In this document: piece by piece, positions 36,264 to 46,737 of the stretch
Position numbering within the stretch: position 1 is the first letter of the stretch
How the letters are laid out: each line of letters opens with the position of its first letter
Origin: Photobacterium lucens
GTDB lineage: Bacteria; Pseudomonadota; Gammaproteobacteria; Enterobacterales; Vibrionaceae
Direction: 5' to 3'
DNA length: 64,000 nucleotides
NCBI RefSeq assembly: GCF_009873615.1
Contig: NZ_SSMG01000127.1
Location: forward strand, 32,518 to 96,517
Position numbers and translations under genes: made by a program
The notes under the pieces: model-generated
The model's database searches: none
What the model saw: the letters and a program-made list of their open reading frames with translations, nothing else
Told to the model about the DNA's origin: nothing

Positions 36264-36619
36264 ATTTTGCCATTAGGAAAATAAGGGCAGTGTTAAATAT
36301 GAGCAAAAACGTGATCAATGTAACACTTTTAATACCCATGGTAAAGATAATGCCAATCGGGGTAATGCAACAATTCTGTATGGTTCATCCTTAAACTGTT
36401 ACCTCAAATTAGTACAATGCTGAGTTACCGCCAGTCGATGGCAGATCATCAATTTATCATTTAAGGTAGATGTGATTAATATCACATTTTTTTAAACTAT
36501 TAGCAACACAATAATATGCATATACTCGAATGAACAAGCAAATTATCATCGAGACGTCGCTAATGGTACGATGTGCCTAATAAAAGAATTATAACCTTGT
36601 ATATGGATCCCCAATACTT
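36264..36619. other. cyaA-hemC divergent regulatory region
   Basis: About 390 bases between the divergent starts (cyaA TTG at 36224, hemC ATG at 36620). It contains a perfect CRP site (36471-36486), A/T-rich sequence with TATACT-like elements near 36520 for hemC, and possible minus-strand promoters for cyaA near 36400-36420. No reading frame or stable RNA structure with a terminator is evident. Confidence 0.6.
36471..36486. promoter_or_regulatory. CRP-cAMP site in the cyaA-hemC region
   Basis: TGTGATTAATATCACA is a perfect TGTGA-N6-TCACA palindrome. In E. coli CRP represses cyaA from such a site, a negative feedback on cAMP synthesis; the site could also affect hemC. It lies about 250 bases from the cyaA start and 134 from hemC. 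Confidence 0.85.
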
Positions 36620-37552
36620 ATGACCAGTCAACCTATCCGCATTGCAACACGCAAAAGCCCACTGGCTATGTGGCAAGCAGAATTCGTAAAAGCAGAGTTA
36701 GAGCAAGCACATCCAGGCATTGTTGTTGAACTTGTCCCAATGGTGACAAAAGGCGACATCATTCTAGACACTCCACTGGCAAAAGTGGGCGGTAAAGGTC
36801 TATTTGTAAAAGAATTAGAAGTGGCGATGCTTGAAGGTCGCGCTGATATCGCAGTGCATTCAATGAAGGATGTACCAGTTGAATTTCCTGAAGGCCTTGG
36901 CCTAGTGACCATCTGTGAGCGTGAAGATCCACGTGACGCATTTGTGTCAAATAAATACAACAGCATTGACGAGCTACCACAAGGTGCCATCGTCGGTACA
37001 TCAAGCTTACGTCGTCAATGTCAGCTACGCGCACAACGCCCAGATCTTATCGTTAATGATCTGCGTGGTAATGTGAATACACGCCTACGTAAACTCGATG
37101 ATGGCGAATACGATGCCATTATCTTAGCCTGTGCTGGTCTTAAGCGTTTAAAAATGGACGATCGCATCCGTAGCGAAATAGCCCCAGAAACAAGCCTACC
37201 AGCGGTGGGGCAAGGCGCTGTAGGTATCGAATGTCGTTTAGATGATACCCGTGTACGTCAGTTGCTTGATGCACTTAACCACCAACCAACGGCGACACGT
37301 GTTTTGTGTGAGCGTGCGATGAATAACCGTCTACAAGGTGGTTGTCAGGTACCAATCGGTAGTTATGCTCTACTAGAAGGTGATGAAATTTGGCTACGTG
37401 CCCTTGTCGGTGAGCCTGACGGTAGCAAGATTGTTCGTGCAGAAATTCGCGGTCCTATTGCACAAGCTGAGCAGCTAGGTACAACCCTTGCCGATCAACT
37501 TCTTGCAGATGGCGCAAAAGAGATCTTAGATCGCTTATACGGTAACGCATAA
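36620..37552 (+). CDS. hemC: hydroxymethylbilane synthase (porphobilinogen deaminase)
   Basis: Polymerises four porphobilinogens to hydroxymethylbilane in haem and sirohaem synthesis. The 310 residues contain [35 protein letters not shown], the catalytic Asp in [18 protein letters not shown], and the dipyrromethane-cofactor Cys in [12 protein letters not shown] (about residue 242). It is the first gene of hemCDXY; the stop overlaps the hemD ATG by one base (TAATG). Confidence 0.98.
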   Translation: MTSQPIRIATRKSPLAMWQAEFVKAELEQAHPGIVVELVPMVTKGDIILDTPLAKVGGKGLFVKELEVAMLEGRADIAVHSMKDVPVEFPEGLGLVTICEREDPRDAFVSNKYNSIDELPQGAIVGTSSLRRQCQLRAQRPDLIVNDLRGNVNTRLRKLDDGEYDAIILACAGLKRLKMDDRIRSEIAPETSLPAVGQGAVGIECRLDDTRVRQLLDALNHQPTATRVLCERAMNNRLQGGCQVPIGSYALLEGDEIWLRALVGEPDGSKIVRAEIRGPIAQAEQLGTTLADQLLADGAKEILDRLYGNA

Positions 37553-38298
37553 TGACAGTGCTGATCACCCGCCCAGCTCCCGATTGTTATCAATTGGCTG
37601 AGCAACTGAATGCTACGGCGATCAGCGCGCTTGCCCAACCCCTGTTAACCTTAAAAGCCGGTGATGGACTTCCATCATTATTGCGACAACTCAATGAATT
37701 AACTGCTGGTGACTATATTATTGCAGTCAGCCATCATGCGGTGGCATTTGCGCACGATTACTTGATATCACAAGGTGCAGCATGGCCAAAAAACGTGCAT
37801 TATATAGCAGTTGGCCATAAAACTGCCGCAACTTTGACAAAGTTAAGTGGTCAACAAGTATCATCACCAGCACATCGCTGTGATAGCGAAGGCTTACTCG
37901 CCTTACCCGAACTGGCTAATATGGCTGGTCGTAATGTCCTTATCTTACGCGGTAATGGTGGTAGAGAGTTGATCCATCAGGCACTAACAGCACGTCAGGC
38001 CGTAGTTAACTATTGCGAAACTTATCAGCGATGTTGGCTGGATCTCGATGGCGAGAAGCTAATACAACAGTGGCAACATCAACATGTGGATACTCTGGTG
38101 ATCACCAGTGCCGAGCAACTGGTTTTTTTAACTCAGAAGATCCCAACCCAACATTTGACTTGGTTTTTCCATTGCCACCTTCTCGTCCCAAGTCAAAGAG
38201 TGGCAGAGCAAGCAGCAACGCTTGGCTTTGTGAATATTTCCACCGTGGGCAGTGCTTCTAATCACGCACTGTTCACGTTCCTAAGCAACTTTAGCTAA
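37552..38298 (+). CDS. hemD: uroporphyrinogen-III synthase
   Basis: Closes hydroxymethylbilane with inversion of ring D to give uroporphyrinogen III. The 248-residue sequence is poorly conserved, as usual for HemD. It begins [19 protein letters not shown], has DYIIAVSHHAVAFAHDYL, HYIAVGHKTAATL, NVLILRGNGGRELI and VDTLVITSAEQLVFL, which are family landmarks. It is one-base overlapped with hemC and 14 bases before hemX. Confidence 0.95.
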   Translation: MTVLITRPAPDCYQLAEQLNATAISALAQPLLTLKAGDGLPSLLRQLNELTAGDYIIAVSHHAVAFAHDYLISQGAAWPKNVHYIAVGHKTAATLTKLSGQQVSSPAHRCDSEGLLALPELANMAGRNVLILRGNGGRELIHQALTARQAVVNYCETYQRCWLDLDGEKLIQQWQHQHVDTLVITSAEQLVFLTQKIPTQHLTWFFHCHLLVPSQRVAEQAATLGFVNISTVGSASNHALFTFLSNFS

Positions 38299-38312
38299 AC
38301 GGAATAATTAGG

Positions 38313-39668
38313 ATGACAGACAAATCTAACAACAATAAAGCAGCGGAACAGTCAAAGCAGGATAAACCAACCAGCGCACAAACTGCAGCGCCTGCTAAAG
38401 ACTCATCAACAACAACCAATCCAACAAAAGCACCTGTAAAAGCTGACAAAGCAGAAAAAAAATCAGGTAGCAAAACCGGTTGGGTTGCGATTGCATTAGT
38501 TCTCGCGCTAGGTGGTGGTCTGTACTACCACGGTCATCAGCAAGGATTGCAGCAGCAACAGCATATTGATGCGCTACAACAGCAAATTGCTGGTATGAAA
38601 GCCGCTATGCAAAACGAACAAAAAGAAACGATCGGTATGATTAACGGTGGTTTCCGCAGTACTGAAGCAAGCTTTAACCAGCAGCAAAAATCCATTGATG
38701 CACTACAAACCACAGTCGCAGAACTAAAGGGTAATAATCCTAACGATTGGCTACTGGCTGAAGCTGACTACTTAGTGAAAATGGCAGGTCGTAAACTATG
38801 GCTTGAGCATGATGTAACCAGTGCAACCCTGCTACTTGAAGCCGCTGATCATCGCATTGCAGAGCTTAACGATCCAAGCTTGAAGAATCTTCGTCAAGCA
38901 ATGAGCAACGACATCACTACACTGAAATCATTAACAACAGTTGATCGTGATGGTCTAGTACTGCGCTTAACAAGCTTAGAAAATACGGTTGATTCACTAC
39001 CACTTGCTAATGCTATCTTGCCGAAAGCAGAAGCTGAAGAGCAAGCAAAGACAGTAAGCCAATCGGTTGATGATTGGAAAACAAACCTAATGACATCGCT
39101 GAAAAACTTTGGCGATCACTTCATTACTTACCGCAAGCGTGATGGCAACGTAGTACCACTACTATCACCTAAACAAGATTTCTACTTACAGCAAAACATC
39201 AAAAATAAGCTAGAGACAGCGATCAATGCGGTTTACCGTGAGCAAGGTGAGGTTTACAAGATTTCGCTAGAAACAGCGAAGAAATGGGCTGAGCAATACT
39301 ACGATATGTCATCGCCTCTGACACAAAACTTCATCAAGAGCCTTGATCAACTCGCGCAACAGCAAATCACGGTGAACTACCCTGAGCAACTGCAATCTCA
39401 ACCAATGATCACTAAATTAGTGAACCAAGTGCTACGTAATAAGATGGCAACCATTGGTGATACAGCACAACCGGTTAAACAAACGAAACCTGCGGTAAAG
39501 CCAGCACCAAAAGCGAAAGCGCCTACAACAGCGCAAAAGCCTGCGGCAGAAGAGCCAGCTCAAGCCAAGCTGGAAACTACAGTAACTCAGCCAGCTGAAA
39601 CGAAAAACCCAGGTGAGAACAAAGCGAAGGTAACCTACAGCACGGAAACCACAGTGGAGGCCAAATAA
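38313..39668 (+). CDS. hemX: HemX, membrane protein of the haem operon
   Basis: A 451-residue inner-membrane protein often labelled uroporphyrinogen-III C-methyltransferase, although methyltransferase activity is doubtful. An N-terminal low-complexity Lys/Ala/Thr tail (1-50) precedes one transmembrane segment (about 52-70, WVAIALVLALGGGLYY). A coiled-coil region (QQQQHIDALQQQIAGMKAAM) follows, then the HemX domain with NDWLLAEADYLVKMAGRKLW and an Ala/Pro/Lys-rich C-terminus. Its end overlaps the hemY ATG by one base. Confidence 0.94.
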   Translation: MTDKSNNNKAAEQSKQDKPTSAQTAAPAKDSSTTTNPTKAPVKADKAEKKSGSKTGWVAIALVLALGGGLYYHGHQQGLQQQQHIDALQQQIAGMKAAMQNEQKETIGMINGGFRSTEASFNQQQKSIDALQTTVAELKGNNPNDWLLAEADYLVKMAGRKLWLEHDVTSATLLLEAADHRIAELNDPSLKNLRQAMSNDITTLKSLTTVDRDGLVLRLTSLENTVDSLPLANAILPKAEAEEQAKTVSQSVDDWKTNLMTSLKNFGDHFITYRKRDGNVVPLLSPKQDFYLQQNIKNKLETAINAVYREQGEVYKISLETAKKWAEQYYDMSSPLTQNFIKSLDQLAQQQITVNYPEQLQSQPMITKLVNQVLRNKMATIGDTAQPVKQTKPAVKPAPKAKAPTTAQKPAAEEPAQAKLETTVTQPAETKNPGENKAKVTYSTETTVEAK

Positions 39669-40852
39669 TGATCAAATTATTGTTATTGGTTATCGCACTG
39701 ATCGCCGGTATCGTCGTAGGTCCTGAGCTTGCAGGTAACCAAGGTTATGTTCTCATTTCAGCAGCAAACCAAACCATTGAAATGAGTTTAACAACGCTGA
39801 TCATTTTGATTGTGGCGTTATTTGCAGTGTTCTTACTGCTTGAGTTCATTCTAAAGCGTCTGTTCTCACTTGGTAGCTCAACCCGCGGCTGGTTCAGTGG
39901 TCGTAAAGTACGTAAAGCGCGTATCCAAACCTCAGAAGGCTTATTGAAAGTCACTGAAGGCAACTGGAAACCAGCAGAGAAGTTATTGGCAAAATCAGCT
40001 AAATACAGCGATGCACCATTGCTTAACTACCTAGCAGCCGCAGAAGCAGCACAAGGCTTAGGTAAAACAGAGCAACGTGATGAGTACCTAAAACAAGCTG
40101 CGGAATTAGATAGCCAAAACCTAGCAGTGGCATTAACCCGTGCCAAGCTTCAAATTCGCCAACAACAATTTGAGCAAGCACTGGCAACCCTGCAAGAAGT
40201 CCAACAAGAGCACGCTCGTAATCCTATCGTGCTAGGTCTACTGCAAGAGTGCTACTTAAAGCTTGAAGATTGGAAATCGCTACTCACTTTGATCCCTCAG
40301 CTTACTAAAGCAGGCGTGATCACCGCAGAAGAAGCTGCGGCTCTTAATGAGCAAGCACAATGCGGTCAAATGCAGTACCTTAGTCAACAAAATGGTACTG
40401 ATGGTTTAGTGGGTTACTGGAACAACATGGGTCGTAAAGACAAACAGAATCCAGCACTCGTGGCATGCTTCATCAAGCAAATGATGGCACGTCATGCCGA
40501 TAACGATGCTTACCCTGTTCTTCGTGATGCGCTGAAGAAGAGCCAAGATGAGCGTTTGATCAGCCTTGTGCCTCAGCTAAACTTGCCAGATCGCCACCCT
40601 GCAATTGTGAAGTTACAAGAGTTACTACGCCATGACGGTAACAATGCAGCGACACACAGTGCACTCGGTCAGATGTTAATGGCAGAAGGTAACTGGCAAG
40701 AAGCCAAAGATCATTTTGAAAAAGCTGTCGCAGTACGTCCTGACATGACTGACTACGCTCACCTAGTGGCAACACTTGAGCAGTTAGATGACAAACAAGG
40801 CGCCGCAGCCGCTTCTCGCCAAGCATTAGAATTAGCTCAACCAAGCAAATAA
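39668..40852 (+). CDS. hemY: HemY, TPR-containing protein of the haem operon
   Basis: A 394-residue inner-membrane protein (not the protoporphyrinogen oxidase also called HemY). Two transmembrane segments lie at about 2-20 (IKLLLLVIALIAGIVVGPEL) and 43-63 (LIILIVALFAVFLLLEFIL). A TPR-rich domain follows (YLKQAAELDSQNLAVALTRA; ALGQMLMAEGNWQEAKDHFE), typical of the family. Function is unsettled; it is thought to support late haem synthesis or a protein scaffold. It is the last gene of hemCDXY, with a terminator 20 bases on. Confidence 0.94.
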   Translation: MIKLLLLVIALIAGIVVGPELAGNQGYVLISAANQTIEMSLTTLIILIVALFAVFLLLEFILKRLFSLGSSTRGWFSGRKVRKARIQTSEGLLKVTEGNWKPAEKLLAKSAKYSDAPLLNYLAAAEAAQGLGKTEQRDEYLKQAAELDSQNLAVALTRAKLQIRQQQFEQALATLQEVQQEHARNPIVLGLLQECYLKLEDWKSLLTLIPQLTKAGVITAEEAAALNEQAQCGQMQYLSQQNGTDGLVGYWNNMGRKDKQNPALVACFIKQMMARHADNDAYPVLRDALKKSQDERLISLVPQLNLPDRHPAIVKLQELLRHDGNNAATHSALGQMLMAEGNWQEAKDHFEKAVAVRPDMTDYAHLVATLEQLDDKQGAAAASRQALELAQPSK

Positions 40853-40871
40853 GCTTCACTAGCTTACATTG

Positions 40872-40902
40872 AAAAAGCGTCCGAAATGGACGCTTTTTTT
40901 TC
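40872..40902 (+). terminator. hemCDXY terminator
   Basis: AAAAAGCGTCC / GGACGCTTTTT with a 5-base loop (40872-40898) and a T8 tract, 19 bases after the hemY stop. Confidence 0.92.
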
Positions 40903-41048
40903 GCCAAATCAAAGATAAGTAACATTTTTAATAATTAAATGTTTCTATATGTAAACAGCCATTTCAAGGTATATCTATCCCATTGTGATAATTGCTTAAA
41001 AACGCTTCAATAGCATCTCCATTTCCTTAACATTTGGATAACTAAGCT

Positions 41049-41141
41049 ATGGATATGCTTCCTTGGTTAATTGTTTCAGGTATCGTGATTTCAGTAATTG
41101 TATGCGTAATGACCGCTGTACTAATTAAAAACGCTGACTAA
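41049..41141 (+). CDS. possible 30-residue single-span membrane peptide
   Basis: A short frame encodes MDMLPWLIVSGIVISVIVCV and then MTAVLIKNAD, one continuous hydrophobic helix with a short charged C-terminus, followed 12 bases later by a strong terminator. The peptide looks like bacterial small membrane proteins. There is a GGATAA 8-14 bases before the two candidate ATGs (41049 and 41055), only a moderate ribosome-binding site. The own terminator and the strongly hydrophobic composition favour a real gene; without homologues it remains a prediction. Confidence 0.5.
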   Translation: MDMLPWLIVSGIVISVIVCVMTAVLIKNAD

Positions 41142-41153
41142 TATACGAAGCCA

Positions 41154-41186
41154 TAAAAAAAGCCTCCCAGAATGGAGGCTTTTTTG
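41154..41186. terminator. terminator after the small membrane ORF
   Basis: AAAAAGCCTCC / GGAGGCTTTTT with a 6-base loop and T-tract. A-rich sequence on the left lets it serve the minus-strand Lys-rich gene (stop at 41199) as well. Confidence 0.9.
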
Positions 41187-41198
41187 TTAGATCTGAAT

Positions 41199-41651
41199 TT
41201 ATAATCCCAGCGATTTTTTGGCTTTCTTTAGCTGCTTTTCAAACTTTTTCACGGTTTTCGCCGCTTTTTTTAACTGCTTATTTTTCTTCTTCGCTAACTT
41301 CTTCAGTTTTTTCGCTTGCTTTAGCTTTAAGCTATCAGGCTCTAAAGCTTCTTCTGCAATCACAGATACCATTTCAATATGACTTTGCCCGACAGCCGTC
41401 GGTGCTGGCAAATTATGAATATTAGGCGCTGTGATAGCCTGAGGAGCTGGCGGCACAGCAAGCTTTGCAACACGACGAGGAGCAGCCTTTACAGCACTAG
41501 TCAGACGGCTAGGTTTACACAAATAATCTTTATCACTCGCCACACGAGTACAACTTGCACACATGTAATTTGGCTCGCTCACAATCTTACTGATAGTTGC
41601 AAACTGATCGGCAATTTCTGCTCGGCGATATTTACATAAGGTCTTAGCCAT
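41199..41651 (-). CDS. hypothetical protein with CxxC motif and Lys-rich coiled tail
   Basis: A 150-residue protein I do not recognise. The N-terminal part (MAKTLCKYRRAEIADQF ... EPNYMCASCTRVASDKDYLCKP) has Cys6, a CxxC and a further Cys, suggesting a small metal-binding or redox module. The middle is Pro/Ala-rich. Residues about 110-150 are a highly basic helix (KLKKLAKKKNKQLKKAAKTV), likely coiled coil or nucleic-acid-binding. The ATG at 41651 has GAGGAG 5 bases upstream. There is no signal peptide, so it is probably cytoplasmic. Confidence 0.7.
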   Translation of the reverse strand: MAKTLCKYRRAEIADQFATISKIVSEPNYMCASCTRVASDKDYLCKPSRLTSAVKAAPRRVAKLAVPPAPQAITAPNIHNLPAPTAVGQSHIEMVSVIAEEALEPDSLKLKQAKKLKKLAKKKNKQLKKAAKTVKKFEKQLKKAKKSLGL

Positions 41652-41772
41652 GAATGCTCCTCTAGCCAACAACGAACCTTTTTATCAACATTAAACGATA
41701 ATGATTCGTAATACCAGTGATGCATTGCGATTTTATTTGCCCTATTTGTAACTATTTATTGGTAACAATCAC

Positions 41773-42546
41773 TTAGGCTTTCATTGCTGCTTTTACGTAA
41801 ATATCAAAGCGGTTTTTCTTGGTCTCAATTGCCATTGAAGGTTTCGCTTGAGCGAGAAACTCAGCATAATCTGGGCGTTTCACTACCACACGTTTAGTGG
41901 CTAGCGCATAAGCCGGCTCAAATAAACCATCGGCATCTAAATCCGCACCTACTAAGGTTTGGAAAACGCGCATTTCTTTTTTCACTAACGCTGATTTTTT
42001 CTTATGCGGATACATAGGATCAAGGTACACCACATCTGGTGCTACAAAATCTGGATCTTCAGCAAGGTTCACCAAAGCATCATGGCTAGAAGCATGTAAT
42101 AGCTGCATACGCTCGCTAACCCATGCACCAATTTCAGGATCGGCTTTTGCGCGCATCAAACCATCATCAAGCAATGCAGCGACCACAGGATGACGCTCGA
42201 CTAACTGCACCTTACACCCCAGTGTCGCTAACACAAATGCATCACGACCAAGTCCTGCTGTGGCATCAAGCACGGTAGGATTCACTCCACCTTTTAGGCC
42301 AACCGCTTTCGCAATTGCCTGACCTCGACCACCACCAAATTTGCGACGGTGTGCCACTGCGCCACTAACTAAATCAACAAATACTGCGCCAAGTTTTGGC
42401 TCATCTAACTTACGAAGCTCTAACTGCTGAGCGGTTAGCACCAACGCAAAACAGCTATTTTCATCATGGCTTAACCCCCAACGTGAGGCTAATTGATCTA
42501 ACTCAGACTGACGTTCAGGAACTTCACAAACTAAGGCAAGCTGCAC
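41773..42546 (-). CDS. rsmJ: 16S rRNA (guanine(1516)-N(2))-methyltransferase
   Basis: SAM-dependent methylation of G1516 in 16S rRNA. Landmarks are [55 protein letters not shown], the SAM site [14 protein letters not shown], the catalytic-type [18 protein letters not shown] and [12 protein letters not shown]. The frame opens at a GTG (42588), but the GTG at 42546 has GGAGAA 4-7 bases upstream and gives the E. coli-like start [10 protein letters not shown] and 257 residues. Confidence 0.95.
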   Translation of the reverse strand: MQLALVCEVPERQSELDQLASRWGLSHDENSCFALVLTAQQLELRKLDEPKLGAVFVDLVSGAVAHRRKFGGGRGQAIAKAVGLKGGVNPTVLDATAGLGRDAFVLATLGCKVQLVERHPVVAALLDDGLMRAKADPEIGAWVSERMQLLHASSHDALVNLAEDPDFVAPDVVYLDPMYPHKKKSALVKKEMRVFQTLVGADLDADGLFEPAYALATKRVVVKRPDYAEFLAQAKPSMAIETKKNRFDIYVKAAMKA

Positions 42547-42708
42547 AGCATTCTCCGGTATAAAAGCAACATCTGGATGTGACCACACACCCGATCATAG
42601 GGCGCGGATTATAGCACTACAATTGTACCTTTGCTCTGGTATCACACCATCAAATAAGTATAAGATACGCCAACAAACCCGATTTTCTGCGTAGTGAAAG
42701 GAACGATT

Positions 42709-43170
42709 ATGACGCCATCCATTCGTATCGATGATTTAGATCGCGATATTCTTAATGCCTTAATGAATGACGCCCGTATTCCTTACGCTGAAATGGCGAA
42801 ACGCTTTAACGTAAGCCCTGCCACCGTGCATGTACGAGTCGAGAAAATGCGCGCAGCGGAAATCATCACCGGAACCGAGGTGATCATAAACCCGAAATTA
42901 TTGGGCTATGATGTTTGCTGCTTTATTGGCATTAACTTAAATGCTGCCCGTGATTATCACTCAGCCCTTGCCAAGCTAAATGAGTTAGATGAAGTGGTTG
43001 AAGCCTATTACACCACTGGAGCTTATAACATCTTCGTTAAATTGATGTGCCGCTCAATTGAAGAGTTACAGTATGTGCTTATTGATAAGCTGCAAGCGAT
43101 TGATGAAGTGCAATCCACTGAGACCCTTATCTCACTGCAAAACCCGATCAACCGTAATGTGAAACCATAA
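42709..43170 (+). CDS. asnC: transcriptional regulator AsnC
   Basis: Lrp/AsnC-family regulator that controls asnA (asparagine synthetase) in response to asparagine. The 153 residues comprise an N-terminal helix-turn-helix (IDDLDRDILNALMNDARIPY; VSPATVHVRVEKMRAAEIIT) and a C-terminal RAM domain (VVEAYYTTGAYNIFVKLMCR, STETLISLQNP). Close similarity to E. coli AsnC, including the YYTTG and QSTETLI segments, distinguishes it from Lrp. The ATG at 42709 has AAAGGAA 7 bases upstream; a frame opening 5 codons earlier overlaps that site. Confidence 0.93.
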   Translation: MTPSIRIDDLDRDILNALMNDARIPYAEMAKRFNVSPATVHVRVEKMRAAEIITGTEVIINPKLLGYDVCCFIGINLNAARDYHSALAKLNELDEVVEAYYTTGAYNIFVKLMCRSIEELQYVLIDKLQAIDEVQSTETLISLQNPINRNVKP

Positions 43171-43192
43171 AAAATAGCTTTCAAACGACAAT

Positions 43193-43220
43193 AAAAAAGC
43201 GAGCATCATGCTCGCTTTTT
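43193..43220. terminator. bidirectional terminator between asnC and hemB
   Basis: A 13-bp perfect palindrome AAAAAGCGAGCAT-C-ATGCTCGCTTTTT serves both convergent genes. Confidence 0.92.
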
Positions 43221-43236
43221 AGATCTGGAATATCGC

Positions 43237-44322
<1,086 letters not shown>

Positions 44323-44345
44323 TCACTCAGACTGACGAATGTGGC

Positions 44346-45125
44346 TTAAATCGAAAAAAAAGCCTGACTATTAACATAAGACTGCGCAATGACGTGCTCT
44401 GCGGTTTCACCACGACACTCGGCGATCACGGCAGCAATATGTGGTAAAAACTTTGGCTCATTACGGCTCGATTTTGGTTTCGGACGATAGTCTCGTGGGA
44501 GTAGGTACGGACAGTCGGTTTCAATCATTAAGCGGTTTGTAGGAATATGGCGTACGACTTCGCGTAGCTCTTGTCCACGGCGCTCATCACATACCCAACC
44601 CGTAACCCCTATGTGTAAATCAAGATCTAAGCATTCCTTTAACTCTTGCTCAGAGCCAGTAAAGCAATGCAGTACTGCCGCAGGTAATTTATCTCGCCAA
44701 GGCGTCAAGATTTCAATAAAACGTTCATGGGCATCACGGCAATGCATAAATACTGGCATATTCAGCTCAGCCGCTAACGCCAGTTGCGCTTCAAAGACCG
44801 CTTCTTGCTGTGGTCGAGGAGAAAAATCACGGTTGAAATCAAGCCCACACTCGCCAATCGCCACCACTTCAGGTTTTGCAGCTAAAGCTCGAATATCGGG
44901 TAGCGACAGATCAGTCACTGACTTTGCATCATGAGGATGAACCCCAGCGGTTGAATAGCAGTAGTGCGGCCATTGCTGCGCCATTTGTTGCGCCTCAATG
45001 CTCTCTTCAATACTGGTGCCCGTAATAATTAAATGCTTCACACCCGCTTCTTGAGCTCGCGTGATCACGTCCGCACGGTCTTTATCAAAACGGCTATTTG
45101 TTAAGTTCACACCAATATCTATCAT
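44346..45125 (-). CDS. tatD: TatD family metal-dependent deoxyribonuclease
   Basis: A 3'-5' exonuclease of the amidohydrolase TIM-barrel fold. Landmarks are MIDIGVNLTNSRFDKD, AGVHPHDAKS, AIGECGLDFNRD, PVFMHCRDAHERF, AVLHCFTGSEQEL and MIETDCPYLLPRDY, containing the metal-binding His, Glu and Asp. The frame extends 25 codons further (45200), but the Met of MIDIGVNLT is the family start, with GGAT 6 bases upstream; 259 residues. It lies after tatABC but beyond a strong terminator, so it is probably expressed separately, with hemB downstream. Confidence 0.94.
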   Translation of the reverse strand: MIDIGVNLTNSRFDKDRADVITRAQEAGVKHLIITGTSIEESIEAQQMAQQWPHYCYSTAGVHPHDAKSVTDLSLPDIRALAAKPEVVAIGECGLDFNRDFSPRPQQEAVFEAQLALAAELNMPVFMHCRDAHERFIEILTPWRDKLPAAVLHCFTGSEQELKECLDLDLHIGVTGWVCDERRGQELREVVRHIPTNRLMIETDCPYLLPRDYRPKPKSSRNEPKFLPHIAAVIAECRGETAEHVIAQSYVNSQAFFSI

Positions 45126-45212
45126 CTGTTTATCCATTCTCTGCGCAGTAATATCTACAAGCTCAGTATATCGAGCCTGTTCTCTCAGTGCCAAACCCAT
45201 ATTTTAGGTATA

Positions 45213-45243
45213 AAAAAACCGACACTCGGGTCGGTTTTTTTCA
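45213..45243 (-). terminator. tatABC terminator
   Basis: AAAAAAACCGAC / GTCGGTTTTTTT around ACTCGG; T7 on the minus strand. It lies 26 bases after the tatC stop and separates the tat operon from tatD. Confidence 0.92.
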
Positions 45244-45268
45244 TCATCACATAGTACAAAGTACTACT

Positions 45269-46033
45269 TTACTGTTGCTCTTCGTGCTCTTCCGTATCAT
45301 CGTACTCATCATGATCACGTACATAGAAACGTGAGAAGAATAAGCCAACTTCAAACAATAAACACATAGGTACAGCCAACAAGGTCTGAGAAATAATATC
45401 AGGCGGTGTTAACAGCATACCAACGACGAACGCACCTACGATAATGTAAGGACGCTTGCTACGTAGAGATTCAGGATCGGTTGCACCGGTCCAACACAAC
45501 AGAATGATCGCTACTGGAATTTCAAAAGCAATACCAAACGCCATAAAGAGCGCCAGAACGAAGTCCAGATAATTTGCAATGTCCGTTGCCACCTCTACCC
45601 CTTGTGGGGCGACGCTGGTAAAGAACTTAAAGACCAATGGGAACACAACGTAATAAGCAAATGCGACACCTGCGTAAAACAGCAAGGAGCTGGAAAACAG
45701 CAAAGGCATGATCAGCTTACGCTCGTGCTTGTACAAACCAGGCGCCACAAACGCCCAAACTTGGTACAAAATCATTGGCACAGCAATAAACACTGAGGTA
45801 ACTAAAGTCAGTTTTATCGGTGTAAAAAACGGTGATGCCACATCGGTCGCAATCATGGTTGCACCAGCAGGCATACGCTCTACTAACGGTGCAGCCAAGA
45901 AGGCATAGATGTCATTGGCAAACCATACTAAACACAGAAAAACCACCAGCACGCTCATGATAGAACGCAGTAGTCGCGTACGTAGTTCAAGTAAATGACT
46001 AAATAGCGGCTGCGTATCTTCGACAGTCGACAT
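45269..46033 (-). CDS. tatC: twin-arginine translocase subunit TatC
   Basis: Six-span inner-membrane receptor for twin-arginine signal peptides. The 254 residues begin [20 protein letters not shown] (family signature SHLxELRxRLL). They show [20 protein letters not shown], the [15 protein letters not shown] loop and [18 protein letters not shown], and end in an acidic cytoplasmic tail. It starts 11 bases after tatB. Confidence 0.97.
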   Translation of the reverse strand: MSTVEDTQPLFSHLLELRTRLLRSIMSVLVVFLCLVWFANDIYAFLAAPLVERMPAGATMIATDVASPFFTPIKLTLVTSVFIAVPMILYQVWAFVAPGLYKHERKLIMPLLFSSSLLFYAGVAFAYYVVFPLVFKFFTSVAPQGVEVATDIANYLDFVLALFMAFGIAFEIPVAIILLCWTGATDPESLRSKRPYIIVGAFVVGMLLTPPDIISQTLLAVPMCLLFEVGLFFSRFYVRDHDEYDDTEEHEEQQ

Positions 46034-46044
46034 AGTGATGTAAT

Positions 46045-46383
46045 TTATTCCTGCTTGTGTGAAGTCGTTGCTGAGGTTTGCTCGCTTTTATCAGCATAAG
46101 GGCGCTGAACATCTGAAGCCGCTTTTTTAAGCTCATCTACAGAGTCTTGCAATTCCGGCGCTAAGTCCTTCATCCCCATTTGTTCGGCTTTTTTCAGATT
46201 TGCCTGCAATTCCTGAATTTTCAGTTCTTGCGATAGTTCATCTTTAACCGAGTTTGCCATATTACGAGCAGCACCTATCCACTGCGACACAGTACGTATC
46301 GCAACGGGTAGACGTTCCGGCCCCAGTACTACTAATCCCACCACGGAGATCAGCACTAACTCCCAGAACCCGATATCAAACAC
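46045..46383 (-). CDS. tatB: twin-arginine translocase subunit TatB
   Basis: The 112 residues begin [20 protein letters not shown], continue [17 protein letters not shown] (transmembrane helix, GPERLP hinge, amphipathic helix) and end in a charged Glu/Lys/Gln-rich tail. TatB binds substrate together with TatC. The gene is tightly packed between tatA (3 bases) and tatC (11 bases). Confidence 0.96.
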   Translation of the reverse strand: MFDIGFWELVLISVVGLVVLGPERLPVAIRTVSQWIGAARNMANSVKDELSQELKIQELQANLKKAEQMGMKDLAPELQDSVDELKKAASDVQRPYADKSEQTSATTSHKQE

Positions 46384-46386
46384 GTG

Positions 46387-46653
46387 TTAAACCTGCTCTT
46401 TGTCTTTTTGACTAGTTGTCGTCTGATCCGCTGGCTTGTTCTCGTCAGCAATTTTCTTTTGCTCGAAGTCAGCATCGTTGTTGTCTGACTCTTTTTTCGC
46501 AGCAGGTGCAGCTTCATCATCGCTGATTGCTTTTTTGAAGCCTTTGACTGCAGAACCTAGGTCACCACCTAGAGTACGAAGTTTCTTCGTTCCGAACAGA
46601 AGAACAATGATCAGGGCAATAATTAATAATTGCCAGATACTGATACCACCCAT
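46387..46653 (-). CDS. tatA: twin-arginine translocase subunit TatA
   Basis: Pore-forming subunit of the Tat translocase. The 88 residues begin [20 protein letters not shown], then the [26 protein letters not shown] amphipathic helix and an acidic/Lys-rich C-terminus. First of tatABC, 84 bases after ubiB, so the ubi and tat genes may share transcripts. Confidence 0.96.
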   Translation of the reverse strand: MGGISIWQLLIIALIIVLLFGTKKLRTLGGDLGSAVKGFKKAISDDEAAPAAKKESDNNDADFEQKKIADENKPADQTTTSQKDKEQV

Positions 46654-46737
46654 GCTTGTTTTACCTCAGCTTTATGTGGTTAATAACGAAAGTGCGTTTA
46701 TCAACGCAACTATAAGTATAGGCGAGAGCCAAACCGA

